64,000 nucleotides of DNA from contig NZ_KQ033877.1 in the NCBI RefSeq assembly GCF_000967245.1, positions 265,660 through 329,659 on the forward strand, in the 5' to 3' direction. The position numbers and the translations under genes were made by a program. This DNA is from Bombilactobacillus mellis (GTDB lineage Bacteria > Bacillota > Bacilli > Lactobacillales > Lactobacillaceae). Positions 16,448 to 24,308 of the stretch are shown here, piece by piece (the first letter of the stretch is position 1; the number at the start of each line of letters is the position of its first letter). The notes below the pieces were generated by a model, which was not told where the DNA came from, did not search any database, and saw nothing but the letters and a program-made list of their open reading frames with translations.

Positions 16448-16567
16448 ATGAAAAAATTAATCAGAAAATCAATGATGTACATGACGGCTAATACTTACTG
16501 CGTATGTTTTTCCTATGCACCTAAGAAACCAGCAGGGTTAGACAAGTACAAAATTCGTCATAACTAG
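16448..16567 (+). CDS. AgrD-like autoinducing peptide precursor
   Basis: 39-aa precursor starting at ATG 16448 (GGAGG 7 bases upstream). Residues 1-16 form an amphipathic leader (MKKLIRKSMMYMTANT). The core is YCVCFSY and the charged tail is APKKPAGLDKYKIRHN. Aligning the tail proline with those of S. aureus AgrD (DEVEVP) and lactobacillar LamD (FETKIP) puts AgrB cleavage after Ser, giving a five-residue thiolactone CVCFS. The ring would hold a second Cys. The longer upstream reading frame is not used, since the ribosome site is directly before this ATG. A possible own promoter has TATAAT at 16400-16405. Confidence 0.85.
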   Translation: MKKLIRKSMMYMTANTYCVCFSYAPKKPAGLDKYKIRHN

Positions 16568-16577
16568 TAATTAACTC

Positions 16578-16607
16578 AAGCCATCTTTGTTAATCAAAGA
16601 TGGCTTT
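16578..16607 (+). terminator. Terminator of the agr operon
   Basis: AAGCCATCTTTG-ttaat-CAAAGATGGCTTTTTT, 10 bp after agrD. Confidence 0.93.
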
Positions 16608-16623
16608 TTTGTATGCATTAAAA

Positions 16624-16652
16624 AACAGCCAGAGTATTTGGTTCTGGCTGTT
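16624..16652 (-). terminator. Terminator of the convergent membrane protein gene
   Basis: AACAGCCAGA-(9)-TCTGGCTGTT; the T-run lies on the minus-strand side. The gene at 16808 would have a ~155-nt 3' tail, which contains the perfect palindrome TGTGATAA-t-TTATCACA (16761-16777). Confidence 0.8.
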
Positions 16653-16807
16653 GGAATTACTTATTTTGCTTACGTTTTAGACCTGTTGCCAATAATGAAG
16701 ATGCAACATGTCATGAGCTCAAACGATGGGTTATAGCTGTCGCAATTACTTGCTACCATTTGTGATAATTTATCACAGAGAATTATGAATAATAGTTATA
16801 TCAAAGC

Positions 16808-18460
16808 TTAAGTATGGCCTACCTTTTTAATAAAAATACTAAACATAGATATAAGAGTTATTATAAAAATAATCCAGCCGAGTTTTGCCAGGTTAGTTAA
16901 ACGATAAGTAATATTGACTGTTTCTGATTTAGAAATATGCCTTATTCTAAGAGTAACTAAACCATTTTTAGAAGTAATAGGAATTCTTTTATGATTTTGA
17001 AAAGCTTGATAACCAAGATAATAGGTCCGAGGACACATAATTAAAGCAGAATTGACATCTTTATTAAATTGGATCTGTAATTTTTGATGGTTATTAATTA
17101 AGATATGATAATGACCCTTACGAGCTATAGAATTAGGAACAACGTGAAAATTATGTTTTGCAATATAATTATATAAGGCTTGCGGTTCGTATTCACCACG
17201 ACTAATACTATAAGTAAAATAATTAGGAGCACTGACTCTCCGCGGAGCCATAGTTTGCTTATTTTGGCGTAGCGGAATCATAATAGTGATTATACTAATA
17301 AATGCCAAAAACAGTATTAAAATCGGTGCTTTTTTTATTGACAGAGTTGAGATAAAATCAGCACAAAACTTCGCAATGACTAAAACTGTTAGTGGTAAAA
17401 TAGCAACATTTAATCTATTGATAATTTGTAAAAAAACTATTGGAGGGAATAATTTAACCAGAATTCTCAGTGCAAGGGGAGAAATTATAAAGAGACCGAG
17501 AATGAAAATAAGAGAATAAGCCTGTTTTAAATTATGATTAAAATTTTTTTGCTGCTGGTATTGATAAATATTCCATATTATTGATAATAAGAAAAGTGCG
17601 AAAATGAATCCGCCGTTCAGATTAATTACTCTACTGGGACTAAAGAAAGGATTTGAATTTGCAATATCAGCAATCACTAAATAAGTGTTTTCTCCGGGAT
17701 TTTTGGAGGTGTCCAAATATGTTTGGGCAAAATATTGCTCTACAAATGGTAAAATAAAAACCATTGCTAGTCCCAGAAATAAAGCTGCACTTTTACAAAA
17801 GCTCAAAAATAAGCCGCGTTGACGCCAAAGTTGCGAAAGATTAAGGACTATGAGAATGAGAGCCGTTGCTGCTAAGATAAAAAAAGACAAAATATGAGTT
17901 ACTAATAAAAGAGCGAAGCTGACAGCTAATAGTGGCCAATAGTGGTGGTGGCCCTGAATCATCTCCAATAAACCTAAAAAAATCCAGGGAGTAATAGCAA
18001 ACGCCAGCAATTCACCGGCGGCACCTCTAAAATAAATAGTACCAATGTAATAATATGAGCTTAAATAAAGTGGTGCGGCTACAATCGTTGCCCAGTCTTT
18101 CTTGAATAATGTGTGAACTAGGCAGTCGATAGCCACAATAGCCGCTAAGACACAACCTAAAATAAAAAGTAGGTAACAATGATAACTGCTGATCCCCAGA
18201 ATATTCAGAAGGGCAAAGGGGTATAAGCAAAAGTTGCCATAGAAAAAGCCTAGGCCATAGCCAAAGTGATTTAAATATTCAAAGCCAATCGGATTCGGAA
18301 AATGTCCATGACTAAGATTGGTGGCCAGAGTATGTATTCTATCTATGTGAAACACCGGATCATATCCACCTTGTACACCCCAAGTAAAGAGGGAATAAGT
18401 AATAATAATAAAAATACATAGATTGCTTATTATTAAATAATATCGATGTTTTTTACTCAT
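16808..18460 (-). CDS. Polytopic membrane protein, GT-C/PTPS-related type
   Basis: 550 aa with about 11-12 TM helices over residues 8-405, then a ~110-residue soluble domain and a final TM helix (LGWIIFIITLISMFSIFI). The first loop has YDPVFHIDRIHTLA, the Asp...His-x-x-Arg pattern of GT-C-like proteins labelled 6-pyruvoyl-tetrahydropterin-synthase-related. A role in moving a sugar or other group from a lipid carrier to wall polymers is plausible but unproven. AAGGA precedes the ATG. It is divergent from the acyltransferase at 18585. Confidence 0.72.
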   Translation of the reverse strand: MSKKHRYYLIISNLCIFIIITYSLFTWGVQGGYDPVFHIDRIHTLATNLSHGHFPNPIGFEYLNHFGYGLGFFYGNFCLYPFALLNILGISSYHCYLLFILGCVLAAIVAIDCLVHTLFKKDWATIVAAPLYLSSYYYIGTIYFRGAAGELLAFAITPWIFLGLLEMIQGHHHYWPLLAVSFALLLVTHILSFFILAATALILIVLNLSQLWRQRGLFLSFCKSAALFLGLAMVFILPFVEQYFAQTYLDTSKNPGENTYLVIADIANSNPFFSPSRVINLNGGFIFALFLLSIIWNIYQYQQQKNFNHNLKQAYSLIFILGLFIISPLALRILVKLFPPIVFLQIINRLNVAILPLTVLVIAKFCADFISTLSIKKAPILILFLAFISIITIMIPLRQNKQTMAPRRVSAPNYFTYSISRGEYEPQALYNYIAKHNFHVVPNSIARKGHYHILINNHQKLQIQFNKDVNSALIMCPRTYYLGYQAFQNHKRIPITSKNGLVTLRIRHISKSETVNITYRLTNLAKLGWIIFIITLISMFSIFIKKVGHT

Positions 18461-18584
18461 AGTATTGTCCTTATTTATAACTACTCGTGTTGATTTTTAC
18501 TTGTTTGCAGTGAGTAGTGTCTCTAAAATTATATTTAGCAGCCAGAAAAAATAAAAACAATTGAATAATTAGGGTGCAAAGTTT

Positions 18585-19580
18585 ATGAATAAAACAAATA
18601 TTGATAGTTTAGATCTTATGAAAATTATGGCTTCATTTTTAGTAGTTGGAATTCACAGTGAACTGTTTCTTACTTTAGATAGTAAATTTCATCTACAACT
18701 GTTAATGCTGATAGCCAGATTGGCAGTTCCCTTGTTTTTTATCTCATCCAGCTTTTTTTTAGCACGCCATCTATATTTACATAAAGATAGCGATTTTGCA
18801 ATATTCAATTATGTTAAAAGAATTCTGCAATTATACTTATTTTGGCTAGTTGGTTATGGATATTTTATTATTAAGGCTACCCTGGATAGTATAAAAATGA
18901 ATGGCTGGTTATTACAAAATTTGGTAAAAGGAATATTATGTTTTTTTCTTTCCGGACCGAGGACAATGTTGCTGGGCTGGTACTTGAATGCCTCATTATT
19001 TGGAGCAGTATTTGTTTATTATTGGTTTCGAAAAAAGAAGTTCTTGGGAATTGTGCTTGCTTCATTAATGTTTATTTTGATAGTAATTTTTAGTGCTTAT
19101 GTTCCTTTACGATCCTTTTTTCAGATTCAAACGTCCTTTTTTGTGGGTCCTTTATATTTTTATGTCGGCGAACTATTGTTTTGGCTGTATCGTCACAATT
19201 TCCATCCCAAGTTAACGTTATTGGTGCCGGTAGTTTTTATCATCGGTTTAATAGCATATTATGAAATTACAGTTGTCAATGCTTTAAAAGCAAATAGTGA
19301 TCAACTATTTAGTTATCCTATCTTGGCTGGGATTTTGTTTATATTATTTTTGAATATAAGAATAAACCTGCCCCATGCGCGCTGGCTTCGTAATTTAGCT
19401 ACGTATATGTATCTTAGTCATTATCTCTTAATGAAAATATTTTATAACTTTTTATATTTTCAAATTCATGATGTGATTACACGTTATTTGGTTATTATTT
19501 TTTTAGTTATTCTTAGTTACTTGCTCATCCTCTGGTTACAGAGATATCGTTGGACACACATACTGATCAAGGCCTACTAA
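18585..19580 (+). CDS. Acyltransferase 3 family membrane protein
   Basis: 331 aa, about ten TM helices. It starts with the family's TM1 motif DLMKIMASFLVVGIHSE, containing the His needed for acyl transfer, and continues with RLAVPLFFISSSFFLARH. It lacks the SGNH domain of OatA-like enzymes, so it may add acetyl or succinyl groups to a polysaccharide or teichoic acid from the membrane. The ribosome site is weak. The promoter must lie in the AT-rich gap shared with the 18460 gene. Confidence 0.85.
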   Translation: MNKTNIDSLDLMKIMASFLVVGIHSELFLTLDSKFHLQLLMLIARLAVPLFFISSSFFLARHLYLHKDSDFAIFNYVKRILQLYLFWLVGYGYFIIKATLDSIKMNGWLLQNLVKGILCFFLSGPRTMLLGWYLNASLFGAVFVYYWFRKKKFLGIVLASLMFILIVIFSAYVPLRSFFQIQTSFFVGPLYFYVGELLFWLYRHNFHPKLTLLVPVVFIIGLIAYYEITVVNALKANSDQLFSYPILAGILFILFLNIRINLPHARWLRNLATYMYLSHYLLMKIFYNFLYFQIHDVITRYLVIIFLVILSYLLILWLQRYRWTHILIKAY

Positions 19581-20299
19581 TCTTGGAAAAGTAGTTATTT
19601 ATTCCATTCTAAATTGTAAAGATTATATAAAGTTCGCTATTAAGAAACCTTGAAGTAAAAATTTAAGAATGCTAATTTTCAAATGACCGTTTTTAAAACA
19701 GTACTCTAAAGAAAATGATTTAAAATCGCTAATTATGATGTGTCCCAATATGAATAGTAGGACTTGTAATTTTAGCTATACAAAATTCTACTTGCCTCCT
19801 TTATGGATAATTTGAGTGCAAATCTCCCATAATAGGCTGATTTGATTAGTTTAATATTGGAGCAGTGGTCAAAGCAGAAATACAGCCAAAAAGTGTAGTA
19901 AATATTTATTAAGAAAGCTGTTGGATTAGCAGTGATGGCACTTCTTGAGCTGAGTTTAATATCCAAGAGCAACGCTTGAAGATTTAATTTTTAATAACCC
20001 AGTATTTGTAATATTTTGTTTTCAAATATTTCATTCATGTAACAAAATAGTTACGATCTTAAAAAAGGCCTAATAATTAGCGAATAATACTTGCAAATAG
20101 GAACCATTGCGTTAAAATAAGTTTTGTTGGTATTGCGATATTAGATCCAATGATACTTAAACAAAAAAACAGCGTTGACGACTACCGATTAACTTCATTC
20201 AGCGCATATTGTTTTTTGAAAAAAGCTTGTTTCTGTGTTATATTGGATATGGTATCAAAATTATAAATTATGAGATTATTTGAGGAGGAATACCAAAAT
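19581..20299. other. Long intergenic stretch without a recognised gene
   Basis: About 700 bp, AT-rich, stop codons in all frames, and no ribosome site before any longer reading frame. It holds TGTAAC-aaaat-AGTTAC (20038-20054), similar to a WalR-type direct repeat, and the promoter of the 20300 gene at its right end. It may be the remains of a lost gene, but no family is recognisable. Confidence 0.5.
20216..20244 (+). promoter_or_regulatory. Promoter of the first S-layer-like gene
   Basis: TTGAAA and TATATT are 17 bases apart; the ~45-nt leader ends in GAGGAGGA. Confidence 0.7.
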
Positions 20300-21946
20300 A
20301 TGAAAAAATCTTCATTAATGGGTGCAAGTGTTGTTGCAGCGGCTTTGTTGGCTGCAGCACCAGTAGTTGCTCCTGTTGCTAGTTTAGCAACACCAGCTAC
20401 ACAAGAAGTTAAAGCTGATACAACAAGTGACACAATTGATAGAATTCAGAAGGGAGCTACTGGTACTACCTTAATTAAGGAGGGTAGTGGCGTTGGTACT
20501 ATTTCTGATTTTAAGGACAAATTCACTAATGACAATGTAGCAAACTTACTGCAAGGTCATTATGTAAATCCAACCGATCCTGAGCCTATAGATGCTAATC
20601 CTGCTGGTGCACTTGTGTTGGATAGTGGTGATACTAATCATTTAACTACTACTAATCAATTTTTACAATATTTCTTCAACGGTACTCAGGGTATCGATTT
20701 AATGAATTCTGCGAATAAAACTTATGCTAAGTCTCTGTATTACACATTAAGCTTTAATTATAGTAATGCTATTGGCACTAATAGTCATACAATTAATAAT
20801 GGCGAGAATTTAAATCAGTTAATGAATGATTTAAAGACTAATGGCGGAAAAATTACTATGACAATGCAGTTATATGATGCTACAAAGAAGGCATTATCAA
20901 ATGGTGCTATTACTAGTACTGTAAGTTATAATGTAAATAATAACCGAGCAGCATATGTTTCATATAATGATTCACTAAATGCTAAAGTTAATGACAGTGC
21001 TGATGTATTTGCACTATCTAATTCCTTTGTAAATGGTGGCGGCAAGATTCTTAACTACAATGGTCAAGATATTACTCAAGCTGCCTACAATGCTGGTGCT
21101 ATAAATATCGCACAGCTACATGATGCTAATGGACATGCTTCAGGTGAAACTGGTTCAGTTGTTAATGGTAATTTTGTTAAAACTGGGATCTTTTATCAGA
21201 GAATAAAAATTGATCTTACTAAACTTGGATTAGGTCTTCCTGACAGTGTTTCTTGGGCTGATGCTGTAAAAAATGGTTTAATTACGGTTAATGGTCAAAA
21301 ACCAAGTCTTACTAATGCTGATGCTAATGTTTTCATGTCAGCAAGGGTTGATGGTGGTAATGGTGTATCCTCTACAGTAGATGCAGAACCAGTTCCGTAT
21401 GGTACTTTAGTCTTAAAGCGGACTATTAATGTTGGTTCTACTAACTTCGGAACAAAAGATGAAAAAGTTGATGGTATTGTAACTGTTCACACATCTGATG
21501 TTACTACTGCACCTCTTTATGATGAGGATGGTAATGTCATTGTAGATCGTTCTGTAATAAATAAATCCAAGTGGAAAACTAATCTCAAGCGGACAGTTTA
21601 CGCAAATGGTAAAGTATTCTACCGTGTATCTACACATGAATATATTAGTGCTGACCAAGTAACATTTGAAGCAACTGATACTTCTAGTTCAGCTGATGTT
21701 GTTAAGGGTGATGTTGTAGTTACTCCATTACCAAGTCGTAAGGTTATCAAAGTTAATAATGCTGGTACAATTACAGATCTTTGGAATAAGAGTGATGACA
21801 ACAAGAGTATGACACGTAACCCTGACCGTCATGTTCCAGGTGAAAGTTCATGGCAAACTGACCAAACTGCAACAGTAAATGGTATAACATACTATCGTGT
21901 ATCTACAAATGAATGGATTAACGCTAAATTTGTTACTTTACAGTAA
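20300..21946 (+). CDS. SLAP-domain surface (S-layer-like) protein 1
   Basis: 548 aa. The start is ATG 20300 because GAGGAGGA (20282-20289) lies inside the longer frame beginning at 20270. A signal peptide (MKKSSLMGASVVAAALLAAA...) is followed by a ~370-residue Asn/Thr/Gly-rich region of unknown fold. Two C-terminal SLAP repeats follow (FYRVSTHEYISADQVTF about 455; YYRVSTNEWINAKFV at the end), which bind secondary wall polymers. It is followed by a strong terminator and has the amino-acid bias of an S-layer subunit (few Cys/Met). It is a paralogue in layout of the 24309 protein. Confidence 0.85.
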   Translation: MKKSSLMGASVVAAALLAAAPVVAPVASLATPATQEVKADTTSDTIDRIQKGATGTTLIKEGSGVGTISDFKDKFTNDNVANLLQGHYVNPTDPEPIDANPAGALVLDSGDTNHLTTTNQFLQYFFNGTQGIDLMNSANKTYAKSLYYTLSFNYSNAIGTNSHTINNGENLNQLMNDLKTNGGKITMTMQLYDATKKALSNGAITSTVSYNVNNNRAAYVSYNDSLNAKVNDSADVFALSNSFVNGGGKILNYNGQDITQAAYNAGAINIAQLHDANGHASGETGSVVNGNFVKTGIFYQRIKIDLTKLGLGLPDSVSWADAVKNGLITVNGQKPSLTNADANVFMSARVDGGNGVSSTVDAEPVPYGTLVLKRTINVGSTNFGTKDEKVDGIVTVHTSDVTTAPLYDEDGNVIVDRSVINKSKWKTNLKRTVYANGKVFYRVSTHEYISADQVTFEATDTSSSADVVKGDVVVTPLPSRKVIKVNNAGTITDLWNKSDDNKSMTRNPDRHVPGESSWQTDQTATVNGITYYRVSTNEWINAKFVTLQ

Positions 21947-21965
21947 TCGTTAAGCTTTAGTTGTT

Positions 21966-21995
21966 AAGGACTCACATCTGTGAGTCCTTTTTTAT
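21966..21995 (+). terminator. Intrinsic terminator
   Basis: AAGGACTCACA-tc-TGTGAGTCCTTTTTT after the first SLAP protein. Confidence 0.93.
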
Positions 21996-22037
21996 TTGTC
22001 TATAATTACCATATAATATTTTGCTTTATTTCGCTTT

Positions 22038-22088
22038 TGTTACAATTTCTCCCAGCTTATTGCAAAATTCGAAATAAGCCTTTAACAT
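22038..22088 (+). promoter_or_regulatory. Promoter with upstream TTTTGTTACA element
   Basis: TTGCAA (22060) and TAACAT (22083) have a 17-base spacer. TGTTAC begins 22 bases before the -35 box, the same position as in the amidase promoter at 23138. Confidence 0.5.
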
Positions 22089-22122
22089 GAAAGGGTAGAT
22101 TAACTAGGGGGTCTATATAGAA

Positions 22123-23010
22123 GTGAAGAAAAGATTAATGGCGTCATTATTTGTTACTTGTTCGGCATTGTGTACCTTGAATGCTGGAATGATTCAAAGC
22201 GCAAGTGCAGCAACTCAAGATACGGGTATTGCGCACGCATCTAATATAGCTACAGATTCTGTAGGAACTGCCGCTGTTACCAAGGCTGCTCCCAGCAGTT
22301 TAGAACAGCAATTTATTACGACTATTGCTCCTATAGCGCAAAATTCAGCTAATAAGTATCGTTTATATCCATCAGTAATGATGGCTCAGGCTATTTTAGA
22401 GAGTGGCTGGGGTACTTCGGCTGCCTGTCAAGCACCTAATTATAATTTCTTTGGGATTAAAGGTGACTATAATGGTGCCAGCTTTAATATGCCTACTAAA
22501 GAATGGAGCAAGGATAAAGGCTACTATACCGTCGATTGTTATTTTAGAAAGTACCCTAATATGGAAGCTTCTTTTGACGATAATGGTAATAAATTACGGA
22601 ACGGTCTTAGTTGGAACGCTTCTTATTATAGTGGTACTTGGCGGGAAAATACCCAAAGTTATAAGGATGCGACATCTTGGTTACAGGGACGCTATGCTAC
22701 TGACCCTAATTACGCAGCCAAATTAAATAATTTAATTACAACTTATAATTTAACTCAATATGATGTTACTAATGGTCAAGTAGACTCTGTTTCTGCAGAG
22801 TCGCAGAACAATTTTCATGTTGTCCGCACTAATAGTGACCGACAATTTTACCGCCTTTATTCACCTTCGGGTAATCCAATTGTAGATCGAGCGCTACTGG
22901 CTAATACTGATTGGCGCAGTGATCAAGTTCAAACCATTAATAACGAACAGTTTTACCGGGTTTCTACCTTTGAATGGGTCCGGGCTGTGGATGTTACGGT
23001 TATTAAGTAA
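22123..23010 (+). CDS. Secreted glucosaminidase with C-terminal SLAP domain
   Basis: 295-aa peptidoglycan hydrolase, GTG start behind AGGGGGTC. The signal peptide is about residues 1-29. The GH73-like N-acetylglucosaminidase domain (about 65-215) has the catalytic Glu in AQAILESGWGTS, followed by YNFFGIKGDYNG and ATSWLQGRYATDPNYAAKLN. The C-terminal SLAP repeat (FYRLYSPSGNPIVDRALL; FYRVSTFEWVRAVDV) tethers it to the same wall polymer as the S-layer proteins. The likely role is wall turnover or daughter-cell separation. It is a close paralogue of the 26060 protein. Confidence 0.9.
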   Translation: MKKRLMASLFVTCSALCTLNAGMIQSASAATQDTGIAHASNIATDSVGTAAVTKAAPSSLEQQFITTIAPIAQNSANKYRLYPSVMMAQAILESGWGTSAACQAPNYNFFGIKGDYNGASFNMPTKEWSKDKGYYTVDCYFRKYPNMEASFDDNGNKLRNGLSWNASYYSGTWRENTQSYKDATSWLQGRYATDPNYAAKLNNLITTYNLTQYDVTNGQVDSVSAESQNNFHVVRTNSDRQFYRLYSPSGNPIVDRALLANTDWRSDQVQTINNEQFYRVSTFEWVRAVDVTVIK

Positions 23011-23032
23011 TTTATTAATCCTGTCAGCTGAT

Positions 23033-23073
23033 AGCGAAGAAATAATTGTCAATCTTATTTCTTCGCTATTTTT
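23033..23073 (+). terminator. Intrinsic terminator
   Basis: AGCGAAGAAATAA-(9)-TTATTTCTTCGCT with a short T-run, after the glucosaminidase gene. Confidence 0.88.
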
Positions 23074-23137
23074 ATGAGTACTTCATATCATGATCTTTGA
23101 CCTATATTTTTTTAGTTATACAATTTTTTTTCTTTTT

Positions 23138-23188
23138 TGTTACACATTGCTTACAACTATTGTCATGAATTTTAAAAGTTGATATATT
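23138..23188 (+). promoter_or_regulatory. Promoter with WalR-like direct repeat
   Basis: TTGTCA (23160) and TATATT (23183) have a 17-base spacer. Just upstream is TGTTAC-acatt-GCTTAC (23138-23154): the first half matches the WalR/YycF hexamer TGTWAH and the 11-base period is right, but the second half has two mismatches. Confidence 0.5.
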
Positions 23189-23221
23189 TGTCTCATAGAG
23201 ATTAAAAAAGGAGATTTTTTG

Positions 23222-24139
23222 ATGAAAATAACACACTTTTTATCTCGATGGTTCACCGCACTAGTGGCTTTGGGTGCTGTGGCTATCGGGTTAGGTTTTG
23301 CCCAATCAGCTAAAGCTCAAACAATTAATGAATATATTGAGCAAAATAATATTCAGCCTAATGAAATTCAACGAGTTAATGGGACATTTGATGTTAAGAT
23401 TGATTATCGTATTGGTAAACCGGAAGGAGTCGTAATTCACGAAACCGCTACTCCGGGTGCTACAGCTTGGAATGAAGTGACTTACTTCAATCGCGAATGG
23501 CGCAACGCCCAAACTTATGTACATGCCTTTGCCGATGCTAATCATATCTTGCAAATTCATGATACTGATTATGGTGTTTGGGGTGCAGGTCCTTGGGCTA
23601 ATAGCCGAATGATACAAATTGAATTATGTCAAGAAAGCACATGGAGTAATTTTGTTCGTTCCGTTAATAATCAGGCCTATTTTACCGCTGTGATGCTCAA
23701 AAAATATGGCTTAACACCTTCATTAGCTGATGGTAAGGGCTATGGAACCATTTGGTCACATTATGCAATTAATCAGTATCATCCCAGTGCTGGTGGTCAT
23801 GTAGATCCAATTACTTACTTTAATAAATGGGGCTACACAATGTGGCAGTTCTATCAGTTAGTCCAATATCACTATAATCGGTTAAACAATGCCAATGCAA
23901 CCGATAATAATTCAAAAAATGGAATTATTCGAATTAATAATAATACACAATTTATTACATTATATGAACATGAAACAGACAGTTCTATGAAAATATTAGT
24001 TGATAGACATTTGCTTTCAGGCACTGACTGGCAAACTGATCAAACTGTATCCTACCAAGGAGAAACCTATTACCGGGTTTCTACTAATGAATGGGTGCGC
24101 AGTTCGGATTGTACAGTGATTAAAGCTATTCCGCAATAG
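23222..24139 (+). CDS. Secreted N-acetylmuramoyl-L-alanine amidase with SLAP domain
   Basis: 305 aa from ATG 23222 (AAGGAG about 9 bases upstream; the TTG one codon earlier is less likely). After the signal peptide (FTALVALGAVAIGLGFAQSAKA) comes an amidase_2/PGRP-type domain. Zinc ligands are probably the His in VVIHETA, in AQTYVHAF and in GGHVDP, and it has the typical WGAGPWANSRMIQIELCQ. The C-terminal SLAP repeat spans about 245-300 (YYRVSTNEWVRSSDC). It cleaves the bond between MurNAc and the stem peptide. It complements the two glucosaminidases in this cluster. Confidence 0.9.
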   Translation: MKITHFLSRWFTALVALGAVAIGLGFAQSAKAQTINEYIEQNNIQPNEIQRVNGTFDVKIDYRIGKPEGVVIHETATPGATAWNEVTYFNREWRNAQTYVHAFADANHILQIHDTDYGVWGAGPWANSRMIQIELCQESTWSNFVRSVNNQAYFTAVMLKKYGLTPSLADGKGYGTIWSHYAINQYHPSAGGHVDPITYFNKWGYTMWQFYQLVQYHYNRLNNANATDNNSKNGIIRINNNTQFITLYEHETDSSMKILVDRHLLSGTDWQTDQTVSYQGETYYRVSTNEWVRSSDCTVIKAIPQ

Positions 24140-24308
24140 AAATAATTATTAATTGTTAACAATGGTCGGGGAATTTTTTTTCTTACCATTGTTTTTTAGT
24201 GTCTGTAATTATTACATTTTGTTAATGATTATGGCCAATGTATGCGCACTCACAGATATTTGTGGTATATTGAACATGGAAAATTAAAATCTTAGGGGGA
24301 ATGAATAG

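Noticed and set aside
19772-19972. 66-codon minus-strand frame before the first SLAP gene
   Set aside because: No ribosome site and no protein-like pattern; probably chance in AT-rich DNA.
18585-20299. Possible insertion sequence in the gap before the SLAP cluster
   Set aside because: No terminal inverted repeats, target duplication or transposase fragment could be read.
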